From NCBI GenBank assembly GCA_022925895.1, contig JAKSYS010000032.1:124001-188000 (forward strand): 64,000 nucleotides of DNA, read 5' to 3'. The notes beneath the pieces are model-generated. The model was given only the letters and a program-made list of their open reading frames with translations. It did no database searches and was not told the origin of the DNA. Position numbers and translations under genes: made by a program. How positions within the stretch are numbered: the stretch's first letter is position 1; every line of letters starts with the position of its first letter. Shown here piece by piece: positions 32,924 to 43,741 of this stretch. This DNA comes from Fragilaria crotonensis (taxonomy: Eukaryota > Bacillariophyta > Fragilariophyceae > Fragilariales > Fragilariaceae).

Positions 32924-35900
32924 CAGTGAATTCACTCCCAGTAGTCAGTACATCACCATGACGAACAAAAATAAAGGTAAGCGCAAAGCGTCTGAAAATT
33001 CGTCTGCGGAACATGTCGCATTCCGTCAGTCGAACTCGCGTTGAATCCGCCGTCGATTTATTTTGATAGGCCCAAGAAATCGACAGAGAAATCTGACGAT
33101 GAGGGCAACTATAAAAAAATCGACGTCCCGATTGAAGCCGGAAATGCGAACTCCAAAATATCGAAAAGAGAATTCGTTTGTTTGGAGACTACGACACCTC
33201 GCCAGAAGCGTGGGTGAAGTGGCGCATAGAGCTCGAGGAGGTCATTCGTGACTATCCGCTCGAGTCTGGCGAACAAAAGCGTCTATGGCTCTTGCACCAT
33301 TTAAGGGCAGTGCAAGGGACAAATTCCAGCAAAGATGGCGTAGACTTGATACGGAGAACGTAGCGGGTCCCGCACGACAGAGGAAAACTCCAAACAAGAT
33401 TTTCCAGCTGGTTATGATGGAAGTTGGTAAGTCTTACTTCCCAATCTTGCATGCGTACCAGAAACAGGTGGTGTACATGCAGCATTACCTACGCCTTGGA
33501 GGTCATACGGTTCGTAACTTTGCTACGCGTTTACGCGAGCTAAATAATTACTTACCGTATTTTCCACGGGAAGAAGGTAAGGCTGAACCGTCTAAATTGT
33601 CTGATGACGACTTGATTCAAATTCTCAACCAGGCGAAGCCTGAAGAATGGCAAGCGGTCATTCTTGGTGCGAACATCGAGCTTTATAAGTTCGATTTTCA
33701 AGGCACTGTTGATTATTTTGAGAAACTTGAACTCAGACAGGCACTTGAGGCCAAACGTCGTAAGGTGGACAAATCCGATAACCCTGAGGGCACGAAAAAA
33801 GGGCAATTGGAACGGTAAGTCCGCTGACAAAATGGCAACGGCCAAAACACAGTCGTCTAAGTATAAGAAGTGTGCGCATTGCGGTCGTACGAATCATACT
33901 ACGAAAGACTGTTGGTTTAACCCTGAGAACAAGGGGAAACAGAAACCTGGTAAGAAAAATGTCGGTTTTACCGACCGAAATGTCTTGATGACGCAGGAGC
34001 AGCTTAACGCTATCCTTGAGCGTCTTCCACGCAACCCGAAGTCTGGCAAGCGTAAGGTCCGCGACTTTACACCCGAGAATTCGGATGCAGAAATCGTGGA
34101 AATGTTCAGTCCCAAGACAACCATTAGCACAGTAGAGACTAAAGAAGATAGTGACGAAAGTTCCATCTACTTTGGTTCATTTTCTAGTGAGATATTGCCA
34201 TCCAAAGATGGCCATGGCAGTAAGAGACAAAAACAAAAACACAAAACCACCGAAGTCGTGGGCGAAGTGATGGGAACAGGCAAACCCGGCATTGTTCGCA
34301 TTTTGCTAGACACTGGAGCATCTGCGACAATTATACTTAAGGATGCGATACGGGGGCTTAACTGGACCGGTATTCAAAACATCACATACACGATGGCACA
34401 CTATGGGTGGTCAATTCGTAACGAAACTGCAACGGGAAATTAAATTCAAATTACCCGAGTTTAGTACGTCAAAGATAGTACAATGGGTGTGTCACGAGGA
34501 CACACATACGTTATGCAAGAATGCACAGTATGACATGATCATCGGTGCAGATTTACTATCAGAATTGGGTATCGAAATTAATTTCAATACACAACGGATA
34601 GTATGGGAAGGTGTAGAAATTCCCATGAAAGAAAAACACGTAATATCCGATCTACAGAATGCTACAGCTATCTACTACCACAGTATCGAACCTACGGTAC
34701 TCAAGGAAGCAGAAGCGAGGCAGAAACGTATACTGGATGCAGACTATAGTGCGTTAGATCTGGATGACTACGCACACATGGATACGCACCTAAGTAACGA
34801 TCAACAAAACAACTCGTACGTTCGCACGAAAGTATCCGAAGTTGTTTAGTGGAGGACTGGGCGTACTCAATGTACCGCCTGTACATCTCGAACTACGGCC
34901 CTTAAGTAAGGATGAGAAGCCGTATCACGCTCGTTCCCTGTACCAAAATGCTACGAGGAAACAACGAAGAAAGAAATTCAACGCTTATGTGACATAGGAG
35001 TATTAACGAAGTGCAATGACCTGAGTGGGCGGCACCAACGCTCATACAGCCTAAAAAGACTGGTGACGTTCGAGTCCTAACGGACTTTCGTGTACTTAAT
35101 AGGTACATAAACGTAAACCATACCCGTTACCCAAGATTGCAGACCTTCTTCAGAAACTTGAAGGGTTTAATTGGGCAACGGCTCTGGACTTAAGTATGGG
35201 CTACTACCATATTGTCCTGGATAAAGAATCCAGCTATCTATGTACAATGATTGTACCCTGGGGCAAATATCGCTACTGTCGCCTACCTATGGGTTTGAAT
35301 GGCAGTCCTGACATCTTTCAGGCCATAATTAATGACATTATGGGCGATTTGCCTAATGTGCGTGCGCACTTAGATGACATACTGATTACAACAGCAGGTT
35401 CCTACGAGGACCATCTTCAGCATGTTGAACTCGTGTTGCAACGCCTAACTGATGTTGGCTTTGCCGTTAACCTACGTAAATCCTCGTTCGCTGTGACCGA
35501 GCTTGATTACTTAGGATATTGATTACTCGTCGCGGTATCCAACCTCAACCTAAGAAAGTGGAAGCGATTATGCGGCTGACACCACCAACTACCAAACGGC
35601 AGTTAAGACGTTTCTTAGGTATGATCAATTACTACCGTGACATGTGGCGACGTAGAAGTCACATACTAGCACCGCACGGCGCTGTGTTCTGCCAAAGCTA
35701 AATTTATTTGGCACGATAAAGAACAGAAAGCATTTGAAGACATTAAGGCCATAATAAGTCGAGAGACATTACTGGCTTATCCTGACTTCTCAAAAGACTT
35801 TCACATTTATACGGACTCCAGTGATTATCAACTGGGAGCAGTCATAATGCAAAATGACCGTCCGTTAGCTTTCTACAGTAGGAAACTTAACAGCGCTCAA

Positions 35901-37382
35901 AAACGTTACACGACTGGTGAACAAGAGCTGTTATCCATAGTAGAAACACTTAAGGAATTCAAAATATACTATTAGGTCAAAACTGATAGTACATACCGAT
36001 CATAAGAATCTCCTATATCAGAAAATGTCCACTGATCGTATAATACGATGGAGACTCCTGATAGAAGAGTTTGGACCTACCTTTCTACATATAAAAGGAG
36101 AAAAGAACGCATTGCTGACGCCTTGTCAAGATTAGATGCGAACTTCAATGAGAAGTTACCAACAGAGCCTACAAATGATACGATGGCTTACATCTTCATG
36201 ACAAAACAGACGTTAAAGAAACTGACTTTCCGTTAAGTCCTATGCTAATCGCTAAATACCAACGGTTAGATAATGAGCTTAAACGAAGAAGTACGAAATC
36301 AAAAGTCAGAACTTCAATACCAAAACAATTGAAGGAGTTGAGGTCATTACGTACCAAGGAAAATATATATTCCTATTCAACTTCAACAACGCGTAGTGGC
36401 TTGGTATCATGAGTATCTAGCACACCCAGGCGAATCACGCACTGAAGCAACGATACGACAAACATGTACGTGGCCAAAATTACGTAGTCACGTTGAGACA
36501 TTCTGTAAGACGGTCGACGTGTCAACTATTTAAGAAACAAAGGAAGAAGTATGGACACTTACCTCCTAAGGAAGCTGAAGAACTTCCTGGTCTCGTGTAA
36601 ACGTAGACTTGATTGGACCATACGTTGTACGTACTCCAACGTCTACGCATACACTTCGCGCGTTGACTATGATTGATCCCGTAACAGGATGGTTCGAAGT
36701 CATAGCAATACCAGATAAGAACGCACATACTGTTATGGAAGCGTTTAATAATACGTGGTTGACGAGATATCCACGACCCCAACATATAGGGTATGATAAC
36801 GGTTCTGAATTCAAAGCACAATTCAAACAAATGTGCGAATTATGGTATGAAAGAAAACCGTCATCCAGTTACAACCCACAATCAAACGGTATTGTAGAAC
36901 GAGTACATCAAGTACTGGGTAATGCACTTCGGACATTCGAACTCGAACAAAAAGAACTCGATGCGAATGACCCTTGGGGACCGTTCCTAAGTGCAGCTGC
37001 GTGGGCAATACGTAGTACAGTACATACTACATTAGATGCTACACCCGGACAGTTAGTATTTGGACGCGACATGTTGTTGCCCATCCAATTAAAGACGGAT
37101 TGGGCTAGGATAAGACAACGTAAGCAAGATACTATTAACGCCAATAATAAAAAGGAAAATGCTAAACGCATTGAACACGAGTACCGTGTTGGCGAAAAAG
37201 TCCTACTAGAAAAACCAGGACTGATCTCCAAATTATCCGCCCCACGTACGGGACCTTATCGGATTACTGAAACCTATGCTAATGGTACAGTACGCATTCA
37301 ACGTGGCATTGTCAATGAACGTGTCAACATACGTCGACTAACACCATATAAAGAACGCGTACCGCCCAATTAGGGAAGCGAG

Positions 37383-37765
37383 TGCAGTACACCGCACGTG
37401 CCCTTAGCGTAGTGCGATACAGTATACTATATTACTAGTATCCAGTACTACAATACAATGGCCATGTATAGTACTTGGATATACCGGTAGACTAGTAATA
37501 CCATAGTACAGTGCAACAATAGAACACTGATCCTGTACAACAGTACAACCGTACAACAGTAGAATGAGAACTGTCTGACATCTCTTGAGACTCACTGAGT
37601 CTCCTAGATGAATGAAAGAGAACAGTCCAATCCCACCAAGGATGGGACTGCTCTCTTGTTTTAAAAACTAGTCTCATAACTTTTAATAAGGTGCAACTAT
37701 TAATCCTTTAAAACTAGCTACAAATTAGCCTCCAAAATAAAACTGATTACTTCGCGCGTAGGGCA
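37383..37765 (+). repeat. 3' LTR of the nested gypsy fossil
   Basis: 383 bp, followed directly by the second CGTGT target copy and about 40 bp of remaining copia sequence. Confidence 0.93.
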
Positions 37766-37811
37766 CGTGTGACTGGTATACCGTACCTACGTCTCAAGCA
37801 ATGAGAGGGAG

Positions 37812-38199
37812 AGTTGCGGCAGACGGTCTACTGGAACCGGCTACTGTACTGTTGGACTGGCACTGTCCTACAGCCTAGTCGTTCCACGACTACTGTCCTG
37901 CTCCAACGACTACTGTCCTGCTCCTTCACACTATCTACTCTGCTGCAACGGCCATTGCACAGATAGTGTCGTCTCTAACGCCGATTGAGGTTTAGCAATC
38001 AAGGTGCTCCGCATCGCTTGATTTGCAACTCCGCGACCGTCTCTAAACGGACAGCGACCCCTGTCTGGAATCATTGCGTGAGATCGATCTACTAGTTTAG
38101 ATTATAAGTTTAGGATTTACTATTTGTGAAGACTGAACCGAACAAACCCTCACCCTAACAGAGTAGACTCGCAGCTTCCGGCTCACGAGTCTCCCAACT
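37812..38199 (+). repeat. 3' LTR of the copia fossil
   Basis: 388 bp, preceded by a purine tract (AATGAGAGGGAG) and followed by the second CTGAC target copy. Confidence 0.95.
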
Positions 38200-38437
38200 C
38201 TGACTGACAACCTCGATGTCTTGTAACGATGTACAGTACCATGTACCATGTACTCTAGTACGGAGTATGCGGTATACCGGTATGCCTTACTAGAGTACTA
38301 ATAGCACTCAGGTACTCCAGTACGTTCGGCGGTATGTGCACCTATTCATACGGTGGACTGACATGTGTCATGACTTGTATGTAGAATTGTGGCGCACGCA
38401 GGCAAATGAATCAATGAGAGCCTCACAATGGGATCGC

Positions 38438-39613
38438 ATGAAGTGGTGCGCAAGCGTTCTGGCTCTACTTGAGATGGCGCACTATGTCAGGTCCTTCTCG
38501 CAAATTGGATACCGACGGGGCTCACAATGGCGGGTGCATCCTTCACCTGTGGTATGGCGACGATTTTCATCCCTTCAGACAGATGGTGTCGCTAAGAAAA
38601 GAGTGGTATTTCTTGGAACGCCGGAAGTTGCTGCAGATTCACTCCGAGCCATCTACGAGGACTCCCAGAAGGTGGAGAGCCAATACGAAATCGTTTCGGT
38701 AATAACTCAGCCCCCGAAACGTCGAAAACGAAAGGGCAGCGTAATCGCTTCGCCGGTGGGTCTAGTGGCCGACGAGCTCGGCATCCCCGTTCTCTCACCA
38801 GAAAAGGCAAAGGATCCTGAGTTTCTAAACGACTTTGAGGAGAATGTTCGACCTGATTTGTGCATCACCGCTGCATACGGGCAGTACCTCCCAAAACGAT
38901 TCCTAGCAGCGCCTACCTATGGCACTGTCAACATCCATCCATCCCTTCTGCCTCGGTGGCGTGGTGCCAGCCCAGTGCAGCGTTCGCTTGAAATGGGAGA
39001 TAACCCCGTTGGTGTTTCCGTCCTCTTTACTGTTTCAAAAATGGATGCCGGTCCAATCATTGTGCAGTCCGAACGGATGATTGGCGATAATGATCAAGCC
39101 ACTACAGTACTACCGTTGTTGTTTGACATTGGCACACAGACTTTGATTGAGGTCTTGCCGGACTTATTGGACGGTAAGATTACAATGGAAACGGCCACTC
39201 CACAGGACGATGCGCTTGTCGTGGAGGCTCGCATGATTGATGCCTCTGAGGCAGAACTCAAAGTTTGGCAAGAATCGGCTCTAACATGTCACAATCGTGT
39301 ACGTGGCTTCTCCATGTGGCCAGGAACCTTTTGCTGCCTTCAAATCGAAGGCGAGGAGCCAATCAAGTGCAAGATTGTGGAAACAAGAGTTCTTGATGAA
39401 CGCGTGAATCCCACTCAGGTTGTTGAAATCGGACCCTCCAAACAGGACGGCCTGCGCCTCGTATGCGGCGATGGCTCTGTGTTGGAAATCATGAAACTCC
39501 AACCTGTAACCCGCAATGTGATGGATGCCAAAAGTTTTGTTAACGGATTAAGGGGAAGAGCTTTGACGTGGGTCGAAACTCCTGTTATGGCAGAAACCGT
39601 GGGTGTTGAGTAG
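38438..39613 (+). CDS. fmt: Methionyl-tRNA formyltransferase, organellar
   Basis: Formylates initiator Met-tRNA for organellar translation, using 10-formyl-THF. From 38438 it has 391 residues. The catalytic domain begins KKRVVFLGTPEVAADSL (about 47-63). Key motifs are the AAYGQYLP segment, NIHPSLLPRWRGASPVQ with the catalytic Asn and His, and the later GVSVL and MDAGPII motifs; a C-terminal OB-like domain follows to about residue 380. Start choice decides targeting: the ATG at 38474 gives an Arg-rich, acid-free presequence (MAHYVRSFSQIGYRRG...), typical of mitochondria; the ATG at 38438 adds a hydrophobic stretch (WCASVLALLEMAHYV) and a Phe after VRS, similar to plastid targeting. The open frame continues further upstream. 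Dual targeting is possible. It lies only 230 bp after the copia fossil. Confidence 0.93.
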   Translation: MKWCASVLALLEMAHYVRSFSQIGYRRGSQWRVHPSPVVWRRFSSLQTDGVAKKRVVFLGTPEVAADSLRAIYEDSQKVESQYEIVSVITQPPKRRKRKGSVIASPVGLVADELGIPVLSPEKAKDPEFLNDFEENVRPDLCITAAYGQYLPKRFLAAPTYGTVNIHPSLLPRWRGASPVQRSLEMGDNPVGVSVLFTVSKMDAGPIIVQSERMIGDNDQATTVLPLLFDIGTQTLIEVLPDLLDGKITMETATPQDDALVVEARMIDASEAELKVWQESALTCHNRVRGFSMWPGTFCCLQIEGEEPIKCKIVETRVLDERVNPTQVVEIGPSKQDGLRLVCGDGSVLEIMKLQPVTRNVMDAKSFVNGLRGRALTWVETPVMAETVGVE

Positions 39614-40282
39614 TGATCCCAACTCCAGTTGTTTCAGGCGAATTAGCACGTCTTAGTATCGCTGCGATCGCCATCATTTATGCAGCTGGGGGCTGTTTTA
39701 TAGCTTTCATCTTCCAAGGAACGTCCATCCTTTGTCCATAAAGGTTACGTTGGTATTGTCTGCTCGTTGTTTATATCTCTTATGCATTCCCATATCCCAT
39801 TATTAGCAATGAACCATCTCGTCGTGCCGTCGTTGTCACCACACAAACACACAACGTAGGTACTGGAGTACCTGGTACCGGCACTCGTATCTCGCAGTGT
39901 CTTATCATGTACGAGTATAACGAAAAGCGGTACAGTACAAGTACTAACGGTAGTATCCAAATTCGGGCGATTGTACTGGTACAGGATGCTATAGAGGATT
40001 TGCACTGCCGCGATCCGTGCATGTATGCGATACGTGCACGATTTTGCTCTTGTTTCCATGCAGATTGAGCAATCACGTCTGAAAGTTGACCCGGATCGTA
40101 CCTGGTACCGCGGGGATTGGGTACATGGTACATGAACACTGTGGCTCTATTGAGATAATACCAGATACATACAAGCAAACAATTGAAGTTGATCATCTTG
40201 AAAGGTTAGACCGCATCTCTGATTTCACGCCGAAGCCTAACGCTCTGATAGCTGTCGCCACCCTGCTTCTGACGAGGGCAAA
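39614..40282. other. Intergenic spacer, GTAC-rich
   Basis: No gene is supported. GTACCTGGTACCG-type words occur near 39870, 39935 and 40100-40130. It separates two genes on the same strand, so it holds the 3' end of fmt and the promoter of the RBR ligase gene. Confidence 0.55.
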
Positions 40283-43200
40283 ATGTCGTTGAACGACGAC
40301 CTCGCTTCGTTGCTACGAGTCAGAAATCGACTGGCAAACGCTCCAGATCATTCGCTCCCCAAAATTTTGACTGGCTTACTGCCCAGATTGTTGTCAAGAT
40401 TGGACAAGAATGCTGTTGCATTACTATCAGAAACAGAAGATGAAGAGATGCAACTGCGTTCTCAGATTCAGGCACAGCTCGTGGGGATTCTTTCCCACGT
40501 TTTAGAAAGAATGCGCGGGAATGAGTCCTTACCCGCTCCATGGGTCGAGACCATCGTTTCCAACCTTGCCGATGCCCAGCGCCATGCGACCCGCACCATG
40601 GCGGCGTCACTACTGAAAGTGGGGTTGCCTCGAATTCAGGAAGATTCGACTGCTCTCTCTGAGATTCTATCAGTGCTGTTTGGAGTCCTGGATCAACTTC
40701 ACCACGCTGTCTTCCTCTCCGGTAGTATCCCTTCGCCCGCCTCTCTCCAGGATCGGGCAATTGTTAGTTGGCTGTGCTTGGATGTCATCGCTCAAATCTA
40801 TCACATGAACCCTATGCATGATATGGATCTCGTGAAGTTTGATCCTATTCTCTACAAACCACCAGAGGGTGTTGTTCCGGCACTTAATGTTGTGAACGCG
40901 GTCAATCAAGATGGTGCTGGAGTCTTCGATTTGTTATATGACATGATAGTGTGTTCAGTGGAAGACGAATTCAGCGGGCTTTCTGTTGAGGGTCATAGCA
41001 GAATCGTCCATCGACGAGGAGCCAGTGTTCAACAAAGGCGCAGACTTCTGGTTGAGGATCGTGACATGATCATCCATCGACGAGGAGAAGGTGTTCAACG
41101 ATGGAGCGAATTGGCAAAAGCATATTTGAAACGCCTTAAGTTCAACTGTTTTCAATATGCAGTGTCACCTCTGCAAAAAGGCTTGTTCCAAGGACCTGAA
41201 GGTTCGGTCAACTTCAAGCGATGCTTAATCTTGAATGTTCTGATGGCGTCAGAAACCTCCGAGACTGGTAGAATGGCTTCTGGCTGGATGAATGAGTACC
41301 TGGCACGACGAAGGTTGACAAAGCGCGGAAACACGTTTGAAACTGTCGATTTATCTTTATGTGATTTGCCCGTTGCCGTATCACTTCTACTTCTTGTTCT
41401 AGGCGATTCTGTCGCATCGACTGTTCTCTCTAACTACCACGATCAAAGAGGGATGTGGGAAGAAATATTTGGACCTCGATCGCAGGAACCGACCCTTCAG
41501 CGTTCACCGCTTCCAACCACTCTTTCTGCACGAGCAATATCGTTTGTGACGAAGCACCTGTCGGTAATCGACCCTGATGCAAGAAATGGGCTGGCACTCC
41601 TTCTTGACCTTATTATGGCAGTGCAAAGCGCGAGTCTTGGCCATTCTGAGAATGCTTTAATCCATCTCATCGACCGTATGTTCAAAGAAGGCGAAGGGCG
41701 GCACGACCTTCAGCAGGACGATATACTGTATGTTCCAAACTTTCGAAAAAGATGCTTCGATGCTGCAGTTAGCGTCATTAGCACAAGTTTGGATTCTCTC
41801 GTGCGTACCGGCCCAGAAGTTGATGTGGCAAGGCGACCTCAGCCAAGGCATGACGGGCTTATCCCTGATCGGGATCCCCATGATCTGTTGGCTCGACATC
41901 GTCAGCTAGTAGGCGGAAGAAACTATGGTCTTGACGAGAGCATTCGGGCGCGCAATGTTGCGTACGATCTCATCGCCACCCTTGCGGACCAAGTTGAGGT
42001 CAAGGCAGATAATCGTTTCTCCTTTGGCATACCAATCCTGCTCTTGGTGAGCTCACAACATGAGGGTAAATTTTCCCTTGGAAATGTCATCAAATCATTG
42101 GATGCTGTTCTCAAGGTGTACATTCAGTCTCTGCATATTGAGGATCAGTTGGAAAGCGATGTGGAACAACATCTAAGTGAGTCAGCCAGTCTACTTCCTG
42201 CCTTGTTGGAAAGTATTTGCTGTGAGTTCCAGGGAGTAAGGATGGCAGCGTTGAGATGGATTTCGCAGTTTTTACCTTTCCGTGATCGTTTCGCTGCTAT
42301 GTACCTACTGGATTTCCTTTCGAATGACCAGGATCAGGAAATCGCAAATGCAGCAGCCAAGGCCCTCCTCAGTTTCACAAAATCGATCCCATCAATAGCG
42401 GCGAAAGACACGCCTGTCTTCCGGTTTTTGGACACGAAAGATGTTTCTTATAACGAGATTATTGAGCGTGAGCTTATGGATCGATCAGGCATAGTTGCGA
42501 CCGCCTTCAAAATCCCGGTACAAGAAGCAACAATTATCCTGCGAGACAATGATTTTTCGTTGGTGAATACTCTTGTTCTCGCTGCCATTGACCGAACTGC
42601 TGCACTGACGGCTTCGGGAATTCTGACTGCAAATATTGACGCGAGGGACACTGATGCGTGCGATGGAAGGTATACTTGCGGAATTTGCTATTGTGAGGAC
42701 ATTGCTGGTGATGAAGTTTTTGGTTTGAGCTGCTCTCACTTCTACTGCTACGACTGCTGGCGATCGTACTTAAGTAGCAGATCGGACGACGGACGCAATA
42801 AAATATTGAATGCCCGTTGCCCATCCCAAAGCTGCAACGCTCGAGTGCTAGGGTCCGATATCGAGGCGATTTCTCCCGATCTGGTATCGGCTTGGAACAA
42901 TTTTTTGATATCTGACTTTGTTGAGCGGGCTCGTGAGTTTTCATTCTGCACAGGTCCTGACTGTACCATGATTGCGTGGTCCATGACTGGAGAGAATGGG
43001 GCAATGCATTGCACGCGTTGCAATTCCGAGTTCTGCTTTCAGTGTCGCAGCTCGCCCCACTCACCAGCGAACTGCTCAAGTGTCAAAAAGTGGAACGAGG
43101 TCGTAGGAGATTCGCGATTCTGGATCAAGAACAACACAAAACCCTGTCCCAGTTGCGGTGCTCCAATCGAAAAGAATGATGGGTGTAACCACATGAAATG

Positions 43201-43741
43201 CAGTCAATGCGATCACGACTTTTGCTGGATTTGTCTCAGTCGACTTGATACTCATCTGGAGCGTCACGAATGCAATAGATTCGATCCCGACGCTGGGCAC
43301 CAAAGTCGGGATGTTTTCTACTCTGAGCGTTTTCAAGCTCATGCTGGGGCTGAGGACTTTGCCAAGATCCACCTGGAAAATATTGACTCCGACCTCCAAA
43401 AGCTAGCTGACAGAATGTTCGACCTCAACGATGCAAGCGTCGATATTGTCGAGTCCTCAAGAGAAACACTGCTAGAGGCACGTCGTTTTTTGAAATACTC
43501 TTACGTCGCAGCACGTGACATAGCGTTGCGTTCGTTGGATTTGCGAGCCTTTGAAAGCCACCAAGGGACTCTTGAACTGTTTGTGGAGAAGTTGAGCAGT
43601 CTTTCGGAAAGCAGTCTAACTGTCATCTACAATGATAAGGGGGAACAAGCAGTGCACTTGCGACTGCGCTCTTTGGCTTTCTATGCCCGATCGGTTAAGC
43701 GCTACATGGAGCGAGTCCAGTCCATCATTGCATCACTATGA
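40283..43741 (+). CDS. RBR-type E3 ubiquitin ligase (Ariadne-like), 1152 residues
   Basis: RING-between-RING ligase: RING1 binds the E2, then ubiquitin passes to a Cys in RING2 and on to the substrate. RING1 at about 799-850 (CGICYCEDI, CSHFYCYDCW, CPSQSC), IBR at about 870-935 (FSFCTGPDC, CTRCNSEFCFQC), RING2 at about 955-984 (CPSCGAPIEKNDGCNHMKC, CDHDFCWIC). The Cys after NDG (about C968) matches the catalytic Cys of parkin and HHARI. A helical tail of about 160 residues resembles the Ariadne domain. The 780-residue N-terminal part is unusual; it is helical, perhaps armadillo or HEAT-like (inference), and contains an internal 66-bp duplication. Single exon. It ends tail to tail with the aminotransferase gene, overlapping by 6 bp. 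Confidence 0.93.
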   Translation: MSLNDDLASLLRVRNRLANAPDHSLPKILTGLLPRLLSRLDKNAVALLSETEDEEMQLRSQIQAQLVGILSHVLERMRGNESLPAPWVETIVSNLADAQRHATRTMAASLLKVGLPRIQEDSTALSEILSVLFGVLDQLHHAVFLSGSIPSPASLQDRAIVSWLCLDVIAQIYHMNPMHDMDLVKFDPILYKPPEGVVPALNVVNAVNQDGAGVFDLLYDMIVCSVEDEFSGLSVEGHSRIVHRRGASVQQRRRLLVEDRDMIIHRRGEGVQRWSELAKAYLKRLKFNCFQYAVSPLQKGLFQGPEGSVNFKRCLILNVLMASETSETGRMASGWMNEYLARRRLTKRGNTFETVDLSLCDLPVAVSLLLLVLGDSVASTVLSNYHDQRGMWEEIFGPRSQEPTLQRSPLPTTLSARAISFVTKHLSVIDPDARNGLALLLDLIMAVQSASLGHSENALIHLIDRMFKEGEGRHDLQQDDILYVPNFRKRCFDAAVSVISTSLDSLVRTGPEVDVARRPQPRHDGLIPDRDPHDLLARHRQLVGGRNYGLDESIRARNVAYDLIATLADQVEVKADNRFSFGIPILLLVSSQHEGKFSLGNVIKSLDAVLKVYIQSLHIEDQLESDVEQHLSESASLLPALLESICCEFQGVRMAALRWISQFLPFRDRFAAMYLLDFLSNDQDQEIANAAAKALLSFTKSIPSIAAKDTPVFRFLDTKDVSYNEIIERELMDRSGIVATAFKIPVQEATIILRDNDFSLVNTLVLAAIDRTAALTASGILTANIDARDTDACDGRYTCGICYCEDIAGDEVFGLSCSHFYCYDCWRSYLSSRSDDGRNKILNARCPSQSCNARVLGSDIEAISPDLVSAWNNFLISDFVERAREFSFCTGPDCTMIAWSMTGENGAMHCTRCNSEFCFQCRSSPHSPANCSSVKKWNEVVGDSRFWIKNNTKPCPSCGAPIEKNDGCNHMKCSQCDHDFCWICLSRLDTHLERHECNRFDPDAGHQSRDVFYSERFQAHAGAEDFAKIHLENIDSDLQKLADRMFDLNDASVDIVESSRETLLEARRFLKYSYVAARDIALRSLDLRAFESHQGTLELFVEKLSSLSESSLTVIYNDKGEQAVHLRLRSLAFYARSVKRYMERVQSIIASL
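40985..41099 (+). repeat. In-frame 66-bp-period duplication inside the RBR gene
   Basis: Blocks 40985-41033 and 41051-41099 (GTTGAGG...TCCATCGACGAGGAG...GTGTTCAAC) differ at about nine positions. They encode VEGHSRIVHRRGASVQ and VEDRDMIIHRRGEGVQ, one after the other. The period is 22 codons, so the frame is kept. Confidence 0.92.

Larger units (their letters stand above)
32542..37765 (+). mobile_element. Ty3/gypsy LTR retrotransposon fossil, nested in copia
   Basis: 5.2 kb with LTRs at 32542-32923 and 37383-37765 (TGCAGTACACCGC to TAGGGCA) and the target duplication CGTGT at 32537-32541 and 37766-37770. Parts in Ty3 order: gag about 33.1-33.9 kb with a CCHC knuckle (CAHCGRTNHTTKDC), protease with LLDTGASA near 34.3 kb, reverse transcriptase about 35.2-35.6 kb, RNase H about 35.75-36.0 kb, integrase about 36.4-37.1 kb. 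The coding region is clearly broken, with roughly eight to ten breaks. The two LTRs differ at about four positions, near 1 percent. It is inserted in the same orientation as the copia element. Confidence 0.95.
25405..38199 (+). mobile_element. Ty1/copia LTR retrotransposon fossil, with nested Ty3/gypsy
   Basis: Outer element with two 388-bp LTRs (25405-25792 and 37812-38199) whose ends are AGTTG...CAACT, flanked by the 5-bp target duplication CTGAC at 25400-25404 and 38200-38204. A purine-rich tract directly precedes the right LTR. Parts in copia order: gag-like region about 26.1-27.9 kb with a CCHC knuckle (CNKCGKPGHWANEC), protease near 28.6 kb, pre-integrase and integrase about 29.0-30.0 kb, reverse transcriptase about 30.9-31.6 kb, RNase H about 31.8-32.4 kb. 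The coding region is broken, with roughly half a dozen breaks. A Ty3/gypsy element sits between RNase H and the right LTR. By eye the two LTRs are identical, so the last insertion is very young. Confidence 0.95.

Noticed and set aside
38336-38437. Further N-terminal extension of the formyltransferase
   Set aside because: The frame is open but begins without a good ATG context and extends into spacer DNA; the ATG at 38438 or 38474 is more plausible.
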